Below are positions 13,302 through 21,812 of a stretch of 27,401 bases of DNA, one piece after another. The notes beneath the pieces are model-generated. The model was not told the origin of the DNA and searched no databases. It was given only the letters and a program-made list of their open reading frames with translations. The translations under genes and the position numbers were made by a program. Origin of the DNA: Stenotrophomonas_A sp036566925 (lineage in GTDB: Bacteria; Pseudomonadota; Gammaproteobacteria; Xanthomonadales; Xanthomonadaceae); contig DATCVI010000021.1 of the NCBI GenBank assembly GCA_036566925.1, forward strand, positions 1-27,401, written 5' to 3'. Within the stretch, counting starts at the first letter, position 1, and every line of letters starts with the position of its first letter.

Positions 13302-15080
13302 TTACTCCGCATCCTCCACGCGTTCGCCCATCAGCTCGCGCTGGCGCTTGTCCAACTCTTCGGCATAACGCTTGCGCACGAAGCGCTCGGATAGCACGCC
13401 CAACACCTGGCCGTGCTCGTCCACCACCGCCATTTCATCGCTCTGGGTCTGGTCGAATCGCTGCATCACCGCCACCACGTCGGCATCGGCGCGCAGCGCG
13501 ACTTCGCGGTTGCCGGCGAAGTCGGCCACCACCGCCTCCGGCTTGACGCCGTCGGCATAGACGCTGGCCACGGTGACGATGCCGGCGTAGCGCGCATTTT
13601 CATCGAGCAGCACCACGCGCGTGCCGGAGCCGAGCGGGAAGCGATGGCGGAATTCGGCCACGCTGGCGGCCGCGTCGATGGTGGCCGGCTCGCGCCGCAT
13701 CATCCGCCCTGCACTGAGGTGGTGGATCCAGCCGACGTCGCGCGCGCTCTTCACGCTTTCGCCGCGCAGGTGCAGGCGCCAGGTCGAGAACGAATAGCCG
13801 AACACCTGCCGCACCACCGTGCTCGCCACCAGCACCGCGGCCATCACTGCGCTGGCCAGGACGAAGTCGTGGGTGCCTTCGAGCACCAGCATCGCCATCG
13901 TCATCGGCGCGCCGACCACCGCTGCTGCCAGCGCCGCCATCCCGGCCAGCGCGGCCGAGGTGGGATCGACCAGCGCATCGCCGACGCCGAGGTTGATCAG
14001 CCCGGCATACAGTGCGCCGACCAGCGACCCCATGAACAGCGAGGCGAAGAACAAGCCGCCGCGAAAACCGAAGCCCAGCGAGATGCCCGAGGCCAGGCAC
14101 TTCAGCACCAGCAGCGTGCCCAGCCATAGCAGTGGGGTATGTCCGGTGAGGTCGATATGCAGCGCGCCGTGGCCGGAGGACAAGGTTTGCGGGGTCACCA
14201 GCGCCAGCGGAATCAGCAGCAGGCCGCCGAGCACCGGTCGCGACCACGGCGGCAAGGGGCTGCGGTTGACGCCTTGTTCGATCGTCGTCACCAGTCGCAT
14301 CACCGCCACGCCGATCAACGCGCAGATCAGGCCGAGCGCGGCGAACAGCACGTAATCGCGCGGATGCAGCGAAACCACGGTGGCGGCCGGCAGCAGGTAC
14401 GGCGTCAGGCCGGCGGCCTGGGCGATGAAACTGCCGGCCAGCGCCGCCACGGCGACCGCTGCCAGGGCCGAAGGCGTGTAGGCGCCGATCACGATCTCGA
14501 AGGCATAGAACGCCCCCGCCAGGGGCGCGCCGAACGCGGCGGCAATGGCACCGGCGGCGCCCGCGCCGACCAAGGTGCGGATATCGGCACGGCGCAAGCG
14601 CAGCAGCTTGCCGAGTTGCGAGCCGCTGCCGGCGCCCATCTGCGTGTAGGCCGCTTCCAGCCCGACCGAAGCACCGAAGCCGTTGGACAACAGGGTCTGC
14701 AGCGACACCACCAGGTTGTCGCGCATCGACATGCGGCCGCCATGCAGCGCATTGGCTTCCACCGCATCGAGCAATTGCCGCTGCCGCGCGCGCGCAGCGC
14801 GGCCGATCAACCCCACCAGCAACCCACCGACCGGCAAGACCCACAGCGCGTCGAGGCCGACGTGGGCGAGCGAGCTCAGCCGTTCGTTCTCGTCGAAGCC
14901 GTACAGCCAGGACTGCAGCGAATGCGTCAGGCCGGCCTGCAGCAAGGTCAGCGCGCCGGCGATCAGGCCGACCAGCAACGCCAGGCCGATGAAGCCGCCT
15001 TCGCTGCGGCGGAAGAACCGCCGCAACGCTGGCAGGGCGCCGGTTTCCGTGGCCGCGCCGCTGGCTTCGGGTACCGCCAT
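13302..15080 (-). CDS. Divergent ClC-family chloride channel/transporter with C-terminal CBS pair (592 aa)
   Basis: The fold is ClC: many hydrophobic helices from about residue 28 to 435, the typical GAGAAGAIAAAFGAPLAGAF segment, and GAPMTMAMLVLEGTHDF before the last helices. Two CBS domains occupy about 455-580. Key motifs deviate. No GSGIP occurs at the helix D position (RQRQLLDAVEANALHG instead). GREGP is GLEAA, keeping only the gating glutamate (Glu142). GxFxP is GLFFAS. The internal proton glutamate position reads Ile after AFE. The usual central tyrosine appears to be Phe in YSFSTW. It therefore belongs to ClC, but ion choice and mechanism (channel or antiporter) cannot be assumed. It starts 4 nt after the stop of the secreted-protein gene upstream, so the two are one operon. 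Confidence 0.88.
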   Translation of the reverse strand: MAVPEASGAATETGALPALRRFFRRSEGGFIGLALLVGLIAGALTLLQAGLTHSLQSWLYGFDENERLSSLAHVGLDALWVLPVGGLLVGLIGRAARARQRQLLDAVEANALHGGRMSMRDNLVVSLQTLLSNGFGASVGLEAAYTQMGAGSGSQLGKLLRLRRADIRTLVGAGAAGAIAAAFGAPLAGAFYAFEIVIGAYTPSALAAVAVAALAGSFIAQAAGLTPYLLPAATVVSLHPRDYVLFAALGLICALIGVAVMRLVTTIEQGVNRSPLPPWSRPVLGGLLLIPLALVTPQTLSSGHGALHIDLTGHTPLLWLGTLLVLKCLASGISLGFGFRGGLFFASLFMGSLVGALYAGLINLGVGDALVDPTSAALAGMAALAAAVVGAPMTMAMLVLEGTHDFVLASAVMAAVLVASTVVRQVFGYSFSTWRLHLRGESVKSARDVGWIHHLSAGRMMRREPATIDAAASVAEFRHRFPLGSGTRVVLLDENARYAGIVTVASVYADGVKPEAVVADFAGNREVALRADADVVAVMQRFDQTQSDEMAVVDEHGQVLGVLSERFVRKRYAEELDKRQRELMGERVEDAE

Positions 15081-15084
15081 CGGC

Positions 15085-15636
15085 TTACTTCACGCGGCGC
15101 ACTTTCGGCATCGTATTGCTGCCTTCCACCTGCAGGTACCACGCACCGGCCAGGCCGGGCTTGATCGTTACCTTCGGGTCCTGCTTGCGCAGGTTGAGGG
15201 AAGTGGACTCGGTCTGTTCCCACTCCTGGCCATTGGCCAGGACGAAGCGGCGACCCTTGCCGAAGCCGGCGAACTCGCCGGCGATGGTGCTCTGGATCGG
15301 CTCCTTGCTGCCGAAGTCGAAGAAGCCACGGTTCTTGCGGATCACTTCCTGGCGGCCTTCCTCGCGCGCCTGCGCCAACGCGGCCCCGCTGGTGCCGGCA
15401 TCGGTCTGCGCGGCCGCCTGCTGTGCCACCTGCTCGACCTTGCCATGCAACCAGTCATTGAGGCTGGCCAGTTCCGTCGGCGTGAGCTTGTCCAGGCCGG
15501 CGGCCTTGAATTGCGCCGGGGTCATGTCCTGCTGCAGGTTGCCGTTGACTGCGCGCTGCGCCAGCGCGGTACCCGCCGGCAAGCTGAGGACAATGGCCAG
15601 GCCGAGCGTGGTGGCGAGCGGGCGGAGCATGCGCAT
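15085..15636 (-). CDS. Secreted protein of unknown function, operon partner of the ClC gene (183 aa)
   Basis: A signal peptide (MRMLRPLATTLGLAIVLSLP, cleavage after ALA near residue 26) directs the product to the periplasm. An N-terminal helical part contains an LTPTELASLNDWL motif and an Ala/Gln-rich helix (about 60-95). The C-terminal domain contains GEFAGFGKGRRFVLANGQEW, a pattern frequent in uncharacterised xanthomonad secreted proteins. The start could be 15636 or the Met codon two residues on (15630); neither has a strong ribosome site. The ClC gene begins 4 nt after the stop, so the products are made together. That may mean a link to ion homeostasis at the envelope, but this is inference only. 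It is divergent from relA. Confidence 0.8.
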   Translation of the reverse strand: MRMLRPLATTLGLAIVLSLPAGTALAQRAVNGNLQQDMTPAQFKAAGLDKLTPTELASLNDWLHGKVEQVAQQAAAQTDAGTSGAALAQAREEGRQEVIRKNRGFFDFGSKEPIQSTIAGEFAGFGKGRRFVLANGQEWEQTESTSLNLRKQDPKVTIKPGLAGAWYLQVEGSNTMPKVRRVK

Positions 15637-15665
15637 TGGATTGGTTCCAGGCCGGGGATGCGCGA

Positions 15666-15671
15666 TAGTGT
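15666..15671 (+). promoter_or_regulatory. Possible -10 box of relA
   Basis: TAGTGT ends 27 nt before the relA GTG, the same distance as the mrcB hexamer; an overlapping TAGACG at 15671-15676 is an alternative. No -35 is evident. Confidence 0.25.
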
Positions 15672-15698
15672 AGACGCAACCCGTTCGCCCCAGCCGCC

Positions 15699-17843
15699 GT
15701 GCACCGCCCGCCCCCCGCCACCCTCGAAGACCTGTTGCAGCGCCGCTCCGCCGGCGCGCTCTCGGCGCCTGTGCGCGACGCCCTGGCGCAGGCCTGGTCG
15801 GCGCTGCCGGCGCCCGCGGTGGCGGCCTGGCCGGTATTGGCCGAAACCCTCGATCTGCTGGCCTTGCTGTCGGCCGATGAAGCCACCGTGGTGGCGACGC
15901 TGCTATTCGACCTGCCGGCCTTGCGCCAAAGCCTGGCCGGCATGCCGCTCGATGCCGCGCGGCGTCAGGCGGTGGCCGGCCTGCTGGAAGGACAGGACGC
16001 GGCCGACCAGGTCTGGGTGCTGCACGCCGGGCGCGAAGCCGGACGCAACAGCGAGGGTTTGCGCCGGTTGTTGCTGGCGATCATCCACGACCTGCGCGTG
16101 GTGCCGATCCTGCTGGCGCGACAACTGGCGCAGATGCGCGCGGCCAGCCGCCTGCCCGAGCCCGAGCGTCGCGCGTTGGCCCAGCTCACCCGCGACATCC
16201 ACGCGCCGCTGGCCAACCGGCTCGGCATCTGGCAATTGAAGTGGGAGCTGGAAGACCTGGCCTTCCGCTATCTCGAACCCGACACCTACCGGCGCATTGC
16301 CCGCGAGGTCGATGAAACCCGGGTCGAGCGCGAGCGCTACATCGAAAGCGTCAGGCGCGCGCTCAGCCATGCGCTGGCCGAGCAGGGCCTGCACGCCGAG
16401 GTCAGCGGCCGGCCCAAGCACATCTACAGCATCTGGCGGAAGATGCAGAAAAAGCACCTGGCCTTCGACCAGCTCTACGACGTGCGCGCGCTGCGGGTGA
16501 TGGTCGACGATATCGCCGCTTGCTATGCCGCCCTGGGCGTAGTGCATGCGCTGTGGGCGCCGGTGCCCAGCGAGTTCGACGACTACATCGCCCGGCCCAA
16601 GGCCAACGACTACCGCTCGCTGCATACCGCCGTGGTCGGCCCGGAAGGGCGCACGGTGGAAGTGCAGATCCGCACCCACGAGATGCACGCCCAGGCCGAA
16701 CTGGGCGTGGCCGCGCACTGGAAGTACAAGGAAGGCGGAAAGGGCGCCGAGAAATCCTTCGACCGCAAGATCACCTGGATGCGGCAGCTGCTGGAGCAGT
16801 CGCAAGAGGGCGACGCCGGCGAGCTGGCCGGCGCGCTCGATGCCGAGCTGGTCGAGGATCGTGTCTATGCGCTGACGCCCAAGGGCGAGGTCATCGACCT
16901 GCCGCAGGGTGCCACGCCGCTGGACTTCGCCTACCACGTGCACACCATGGTCGGGCACCGTTGCCGCGGCGCCAAGATCAACGGCCGCATCGTGCCGCTG
17001 GCCTACAAGCTGCGCAGCGGCGATCGCGTCGAAATCCTCACCGCCAAGGAAGCCGACCCGCGTCGCGACTGGCTGCTGCCATCCAACGGCTTCCTCGCCA
17101 GCGGCCGCTCGCGCGACAAGGTGCGCGCGTGGTTCCACAAGCTCGACCGCAGCCGCAACGTGCAGGCCGGTCGCGACCTGCTCGACCGCGAGCTCAAGCG
17201 CCTGGGCCTGCAGCACGCCGACCTGATGGTCGCCGCCAAGCGCTTCCATGCCGACAGCGTCGATGATCTCTACATCCAGGTCGCGCTGGGCGACACCGGC
17301 CCAAGCCAGGTCAGTCGCGCGCTGCTGGAAGCCGAGCGCGCCCAGCAGCAACCGCCGCCCCCGCCGCGACCCACGGCGCGGCGTACCGGCCTGGGCAAAT
17401 CCAAGTTCACCGTACAGGGCGTGGGCAACCTGCTGGTGCAGTTGGCGCGTTGCTGTCAGCCAGTGGCGGGTGAACCGATTGTCGGCTACCTCACCCAGAC
17501 CCGCGGCGTTACCGTGCACCGCGCCGATTGCCCGGCGCTGGCGCGCCTGGCCGCGGCCAACCCGCAGCGGGTATTGCCGGTGGAGTGGGGCGAGGCCGGC
17601 GGCGGTTACGAAGTGAGCGTGGTAGTGCGCGCGATCGACCGCCGCTACCTGCTCAAGGACGTGACCAACCTCATCGCCCAGGAAGACGCCCACGTGCTGG
17701 AGATCAACAGCGACAACGTCCGCGACAGCGGCCAGGCGCAACTGCGCCTGCGCTTGAAGGTCAGCGACTACGGGCAATTGGCGACGTTGTTGGGCAAGCT
17801 GGATGGCTTGCCGGGGGTGCATGAGGTAAGGCGGTTGGGGTAG
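15699..17843 (+). CDS. relA: RelA-type (p)ppGpp synthetase (714 aa)
   Basis: This is the ribosome-associated stringent-response enzyme that transfers pyrophosphate from ATP to GDP/GTP. The N-terminal region (about 1-180) corresponds to the hydrolase domain but lacks an HDxxED catalytic signature, as in RelA and unlike SpoT. The synthetase domain (about 205-350) contains YDVRALRVMVDD, FDDYIARPKANDYRSLHT and VEVQIRTHEMHAQAELGVAA. A TGS domain is at about 386-450, a Cys-containing zinc-finger/CC region at about 580-615 (ARCCQ, HRADCPA), and a C-terminal ACT domain at about 635-714. The length is near E. coli RelA (744). The start is GTG at 15699 with no good Shine-Dalgarno. It should be monofunctional, so a separate SpoT is expected elsewhere in the genome. 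Confidence 0.95.
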   Translation: MHRPPPATLEDLLQRRSAGALSAPVRDALAQAWSALPAPAVAAWPVLAETLDLLALLSADEATVVATLLFDLPALRQSLAGMPLDAARRQAVAGLLEGQDAADQVWVLHAGREAGRNSEGLRRLLLAIIHDLRVVPILLARQLAQMRAASRLPEPERRALAQLTRDIHAPLANRLGIWQLKWELEDLAFRYLEPDTYRRIAREVDETRVERERYIESVRRALSHALAEQGLHAEVSGRPKHIYSIWRKMQKKHLAFDQLYDVRALRVMVDDIAACYAALGVVHALWAPVPSEFDDYIARPKANDYRSLHTAVVGPEGRTVEVQIRTHEMHAQAELGVAAHWKYKEGGKGAEKSFDRKITWMRQLLEQSQEGDAGELAGALDAELVEDRVYALTPKGEVIDLPQGATPLDFAYHVHTMVGHRCRGAKINGRIVPLAYKLRSGDRVEILTAKEADPRRDWLLPSNGFLASGRSRDKVRAWFHKLDRSRNVQAGRDLLDRELKRLGLQHADLMVAAKRFHADSVDDLYIQVALGDTGPSQVSRALLEAERAQQQPPPPPRPTARRTGLGKSKFTVQGVGNLLVQLARCCQPVAGEPIVGYLTQTRGVTVHRADCPALARLAAANPQRVLPVEWGEAGGGYEVSVVVRAIDRRYLLKDVTNLIAQEDAHVLEINSDNVRDSGQAQLRLRLKVSDYGQLATLLGKLDGLPGVHEVRRLG

Positions 17844-17887
17844 GCCTCTCCGCGAGCAGCGGTGATGCCACGCCAAGCACATCCGTG

Positions 17888-17904
17888 GACAACGTCAAGT
17901 TGTC
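17888..17904. promoter_or_regulatory. 6-bp inverted repeat upstream of the TPR gene
   Basis: GACAAC (17888-17893) and GTTGTC (17899-17904) flank GTCAA. The repeat ends 24 bp before the candidate -10 box, at or just upstream of the -35 position, and could be an operator. Confidence 0.25.
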
Positions 17905-17928
17905 ACCAGCCAGCGCCACCACGCCCGC

Positions 17929-17934
17929 TAAGAT
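17929..17934 (+). promoter_or_regulatory. Candidate -10 box of the TPR gene (leaderless geometry)
   Basis: TAAGAT is followed by 6 nt and then the GTG start at 17941, which predicts a transcript starting at the initiation codon. Confidence 0.5.
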
Positions 17935-17940
17935 TCTCCC

Positions 17941-19488
17941 GTGAACCAGCCACGCCCCCCGCGCCCATCACGACGCCCGCGCTTCCATCGACCGCTGCGG
18001 GCGGCGCTGGTGCGTCCGTTGCGCAGCCGCCAGCTATGGCTCGGGGTGGGCGTCGCCGCGCTGCTGCTGGTGGTTTTGGTGGTGGCCTTCCGGCGTCCCC
18101 TGGCTACGTGGCTGTGGCCGGACACCCGCATCCAGCAACTGCTGGCGCAGGGCGAACAAGCGTTGGCGCAGGGGCGTCTGTCGTCCGCTGATGGCAGCGG
18201 TGCGCGCGAGGCGTTCGACGCTGCGCTGGCATTGGACAGTGACCGCGGCGAGGCCCGCGATGGCCTGGCGCGCACCGGCGCGGCGGCATTGGCGCAGGGG
18301 CGGCGCGCGCTGGCGCGCGATGAGCTGTCCGCGGCCAAGCAGGCGCTGGTCCTGGCGCAGACATTGCAGGTGCCACGCGCGCAATCCGATGCATTGGCGC
18401 TGGCGATCCGCCGCCATGAAGCGGCGGGCGTGGGCCTGGACGCGCTGGTCGCGCGTGCCCGCGCCGCGCAAGCCGAACACCGCCTGGACGGCGATGCGGA
18501 CAGCGCATTGCCGCTGTACCAGCGCGTGCTCGAACTGGCGCCGGAACGGCTGGATGCGTTGGAAGGGCGCGAGGACGCGCTGTCAGATCTGTTGCAACTG
18601 GCGCGCGCCGACCTTGCGCGCGGTGAGCTTGCCGCGGCCTCGGCGAAACTGGACGCCGCGCGCGGCTACGACCCCGGCCATGTCGACCTGCCCGCCACCG
18701 AAGCGGCGGTAAACGACGCCGTGCAGGCGCGCTTGCGCCGTGCCGAAACGCGATTGCGCCGAGGCCAGCTCGCCCTGGCCGACGCCGATTACCGGCTGCT
18801 GGCCGATCTGCGGCCAGACGCCGCCGAGGTGGCTCGCGGCGGCGAGCGCCTGGCAGCGGCCTACGCCAGCGAAGCAACCCGGCTGGCGGGCGATTTCGAT
18901 TTCGCCGCTGCCGAGGCGGCCTTGGCCCAGGCGCGGCAATGGGCGCCGGAGAGCGCGGCGCTGGGCAATGCCGAACAAGCACTGGCGCGCGCGCGCCAGG
19001 CGCAGGCTTCGCAGCAACAGCCGCTGGCGCCGGCCGCGCGTAGCCGGCAATTGCGCCGGCTACTGGCGCAAATCGAGGCCGCCGAGGCGCAGCAGCATTG
19101 GATCACCCCGCCCGGCGCGAGTGCCTACGATGCGTTGCGCGAAGCGCAAGCGCTGGCGCCGCGCGATCCGCGCGTGCGCAGTGCGGTGCAGCGGATCGTG
19201 CCGCAGACCCGCGCCTGCTTCGAGCAGGCATTGCCGGCCAACCGCGTGCGCGCCGCGCAATCCTGCCTCGATGCGTGGCAGGCGCTGGCCGCGCGCGATC
19301 CGGCCCTGACCACGGCGCGCCGGCGCCTGGCACAGCGTTGGCTGGCTGTCGGCAGCGAACGGCTGGGCGCGGGCGACGCGGTGTTCGCCGCCGATGCCGC
19401 ACGCCAGGCACGTAGCCTCGACCCGAGCGCGAGCGACTTGCGAGACTTCGAAGCGCGCGTGCGCGCAGCGCAAGGCCGCGAACCGTAA
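17941..19488 (+). CDS. Membrane-anchored TPR-repeat protein (515 aa)
   Basis: A basic, Pro/Arg-rich N-terminus (residues 1-30) is followed by one membrane helix (about 31-50) and a long Ala/Leu/Arg-rich helical region to the end. That region has repeated TPR-like pairs, for example QLLAQGEQALAQGRL, ALPLYQRVLELAPERLDALEG and ADADYRLLADLRPDAAEVARG. The layout suggests a cytoplasmic stub and a large periplasmic scaffold that binds other proteins. No enzyme motif is seen and the partners are unknown. The GTG start is fixed by the -10 box 6 nt upstream and the absence of a Shine-Dalgarno. The gene converges on the glycosyltransferase gene with 6 bp between them and lies 97 bp behind relA. Confidence 0.82.
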   Translation: MNQPRPPRPSRRPRFHRPLRAALVRPLRSRQLWLGVGVAALLLVVLVVAFRRPLATWLWPDTRIQQLLAQGEQALAQGRLSSADGSGAREAFDAALALDSDRGEARDGLARTGAAALAQGRRALARDELSAAKQALVLAQTLQVPRAQSDALALAIRRHEAAGVGLDALVARARAAQAEHRLDGDADSALPLYQRVLELAPERLDALEGREDALSDLLQLARADLARGELAAASAKLDAARGYDPGHVDLPATEAAVNDAVQARLRRAETRLRRGQLALADADYRLLADLRPDAAEVARGGERLAAAYASEATRLAGDFDFAAAEAALAQARQWAPESAALGNAEQALARARQAQASQQQPLAPAARSRQLRRLLAQIEAAEAQQHWITPPGASAYDALREAQALAPRDPRVRSAVQRIVPQTRACFEQALPANRVRAAQSCLDAWQALAARDPALTTARRRLAQRWLAVGSERLGAGDAVFAADAARQARSLDPSASDLRDFEARVRAAQGREP

Positions 19489-19494
19489 GCGAGA

Positions 19495-21591
19495 TCAGTC
19501 GAGGAACAGTCGCCGCACCGTGTCGCGTGCCGCATCCAGGGAAAAATGCTCGGCGACATTCTTCAGGCCATTCGCCGACAGCTGCGACCACAGCGCCGGA
19601 TCTTCGTACACGCGCACCACCGCAGCGGCAAACGCCGCCGCTTCGTCGGCGACCAGGACGTCCTCGCCCTCGCGCAGATGCATGCCTTCCACCGCGCAGG
19701 AGGTCGCCACCACCGGCTGGCCGTGCGCCATGCTCAGGTTGACCTTGCCTTTGACCCCGGCGCCGAAACGCAGCGGCGCAACCGCCACGCGGCAGCCGTC
19801 CATGTAGGGCGCCAGCTCCGGCACATGGCCGTGGATCTCCACGCCGGGCTGGGTGGCGGCCAGCGTGCGCAGCGCATCGGGCACGTCGGCGCCGATGCAA
19901 TGGAAGCGCACGGCCGGCAAGCGCGCGCGAATGAGCGGGAACACTTCACCGATGAACCAGCGCATGGCATCGGCATTCGGCGGATGGCCGAAGCCGCCGA
20001 CGAACACCAAATCCTGCCGCGCGTCCCAGCCTGGTGCCTGGCTGGCCACCTCGTGCAGGTTGGACAACAGTTCGACCCGCACCTGCGGCGCTTCCTGGCG
20101 CAGCACTTCGCGCTCAGCCGCCGACACCAGCACGGTGATATCGGTGCGCGCCATGATCGACAGCTCACGCTGGCGGGTGCGCTCGGCCGCGCGCAATCCC
20201 GCAGCGTCGCCGGCGACTTGCGCGCCGCGGCGCTCGCGCAGGAAGTGCAGGTCAACCGTATCGAACAGCGTGCGCGTGCGCGGTGCGTAGCGCTTCAGCA
20301 GCGGCAGGCAGGCGTCGGCGACGTGATGGCGCACCAGCAGCGCAGCGTGGAAGCGGGTGCCATGCTGTCGCAGCCACGCCGCCAGGCCGTCGAGCTGCGG
20401 CGCATACCAGACCTCGACTCCAAGCGCCTGCAACGCTTCGGTATGGCGGCCGCCGTGCGCGCGCGCCGTGGGCACGAACACGACATGCGCGCCGGCCTCG
20501 CACAGCAAACGGATCAGGTTGAACTGGCGCAGCGAGCCCGAGTCGCGGTCAGGCTGCGGGACCGCCTCGTCCAGGATCAATACCTGGTGCTGGTGCCGAT
20601 GTAGCAACGCCGGCGAAGGCACGCTGCCCGGTGCGGGATGCGAGGCCAGCACGGCCGCCCACTTCTGCGCGAATACGGCGCGGTTGCGCACCTGGTAGGC
20701 CTTGATCCCGCTGCCGGTGTCGGTGCCATGGCTGGTGCCTTCGTCGTGCACCACGCGCGCGGCCGGCTGCACCAGCACCTGGTAACCCGCTGCGCGCACG
20801 GCGAAGGCCAGGTCGGTGTCTTCGTAGTAGGCCGGGGCATAACGTGCGTCCAGGCCGCCGAGTTGCGTCAGCAGCGAGCGCCGGATCGCCAGCGCCGCGC
20901 CGGAGACGTAATCCACTTCACGCACATAGGCATAGCGGGGATCATCCGGCGATTCGAAGCGGCCGTAACTCCACGCACTGCCGTCGCTGAAGACCACGCC
21001 GCCGGATTCCTGCAAGCGGCCGTCCGGATACAGCAGTTGCGCACCGACCAGCCCGGCGCGTGGGTGGCTGGCGAAGGTACCGATCAAGGCGTCGAGCCAG
21101 CCTGGCTGCGGCACCGTGTCGTTGTTCAGCAGCACTACGTATTCGCCGCGGCTGAGGCCGATCCCGTCGCCGCAGGCGGCAATGAAGCCACCGTTGCTGG
21201 GGCGGCGGTGGTAACGCAGGCCGCTGACCTGCGGCAGCACCTGCGGCGTGTCATCGCCCTGGCCGGCGTCGTCGACAATGATGATCTCGCACGCCACGGC
21301 AGGTGGATGCGCGGCAAGCGCACGCAGGCAGGCCAGGGTGTGGGCGAGGTGGTTGTAGACCGGGATGACGATAGAGACGACCGGCGCATCGCTGGTCGGC
21401 ACGGCGAATGGCGCGAATGCCGTGGCCGGCGGAAACCACAGCGTCTGCGCACCCTCTCCAGGCCGCGGCTGCAGGTGCACGCGCGCGCGCGCCAGCGTTG
21501 CGCGCCAGCCACGCGCGCGCAGGCTCGACAGCCCGCGGCGCGCCAGGCCGAGCATGCGATCGAAGAAGTAACGCCACTGCGTAAGCGACAT
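19495..21591 (-). CDS. Two-domain glycosyltransferase, GT2 plus GT4-like (698 aa)
   Basis: The N-terminal domain (about 70-310) is GT2: VSIVIPVYN at 72-80, IIIVDDAG, and the metal-binding region VVLLNNDTVPQPGWL, with an RRSLLTQLGGLDARYAPAYY acceptor-side motif. The C-terminal half (about 335-698) is a GT-B fold of the GT4 kind: ITVLVSAAEREVL, LVFVGGFGHPPNADAMRWF, PLRFGAGVKGKVNLSMAHG and PVVATSCAVEGM. Such fusions usually act in succession on O-antigen or other surface polysaccharides, in the cytoplasm or at the inner membrane. No membrane helix is seen. The start at 21591 is the first Met before a plausible N-terminal helix; the frame up to 21927 overlaps mrcB and is rejected. No strong ribosome site is present, and a 36-codon open frame ends 11 nt upstream. 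The substrate is unknown. Confidence 0.88.
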   Translation of the reverse strand: MSLTQWRYFFDRMLGLARRGLSSLRARGWRATLARARVHLQPRPGEGAQTLWFPPATAFAPFAVPTSDAPVVSIVIPVYNHLAHTLACLRALAAHPPAVACEIIIVDDAGQGDDTPQVLPQVSGLRYHRRPSNGGFIAACGDGIGLSRGEYVVLLNNDTVPQPGWLDALIGTFASHPRAGLVGAQLLYPDGRLQESGGVVFSDGSAWSYGRFESPDDPRYAYVREVDYVSGAALAIRRSLLTQLGGLDARYAPAYYEDTDLAFAVRAAGYQVLVQPAARVVHDEGTSHGTDTGSGIKAYQVRNRAVFAQKWAAVLASHPAPGSVPSPALLHRHQHQVLILDEAVPQPDRDSGSLRQFNLIRLLCEAGAHVVFVPTARAHGGRHTEALQALGVEVWYAPQLDGLAAWLRQHGTRFHAALLVRHHVADACLPLLKRYAPRTRTLFDTVDLHFLRERRGAQVAGDAAGLRAAERTRQRELSIMARTDITVLVSAAEREVLRQEAPQVRVELLSNLHEVASQAPGWDARQDLVFVGGFGHPPNADAMRWFIGEVFPLIRARLPAVRFHCIGADVPDALRTLAATQPGVEIHGHVPELAPYMDGCRVAVAPLRFGAGVKGKVNLSMAHGQPVVATSCAVEGMHLREGEDVLVADEAAAFAAAVVRVYEDPALWSQLSANGLKNVAEHFSLDAARDTVRRLFLD

Positions 21592-21602
21592 GCGGGCGCG
21601 GC

Positions 21603-21713
21603 TCAAGCGCGGAATCGCTGGCGCACGGCCGGCGGCCGGCAGGCGCCAGGGCTGCCCGCAGGGGCCGCGACCGGCGGGGTCGAACGGGGGGCTGTATTGG
21701 TTTCTACCTGCAT
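21603..21713 (-). CDS. Possible 36-codon upstream ORF before the glycosyltransferase
   Basis: An ATG at 21713 has a GGAAG site 6 nt upstream and opens an AT-richer first stretch (MQVETNTAPRST), then Pro/Ala/Arg-rich codons to a stop at 21603, 11 nt before the glycosyltransferase start, in a different frame. It could be a leader peptide, a short unrelated gene, or the true N-terminus separated by a frameshift. It has no recognisable domain. Confidence 0.3.
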   Translation of the reverse strand: MQVETNTAPRSTPPVAAPAGSPGACRPPAVRQRFRA

Positions 21714-21779
21714 GATCTGCTTCCACAACGGGCCATGAGCCAGGGCAGGCGGTGTCCGCATCGCCCACGCCGGCTGCGC

Positions 21780-21785
21780 TAGACT
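21780..21785 (+). promoter_or_regulatory. Candidate -10 box of mrcB
   Basis: TAGACT ends 27 nt before the GTG start of mrcB and predicts a leader of about 20 nt without a Shine-Dalgarno. Confidence 0.35.
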
Positions 21786-21812
21786 CGCCGGAATCCACAT
21801 TCTCGCATCCCC

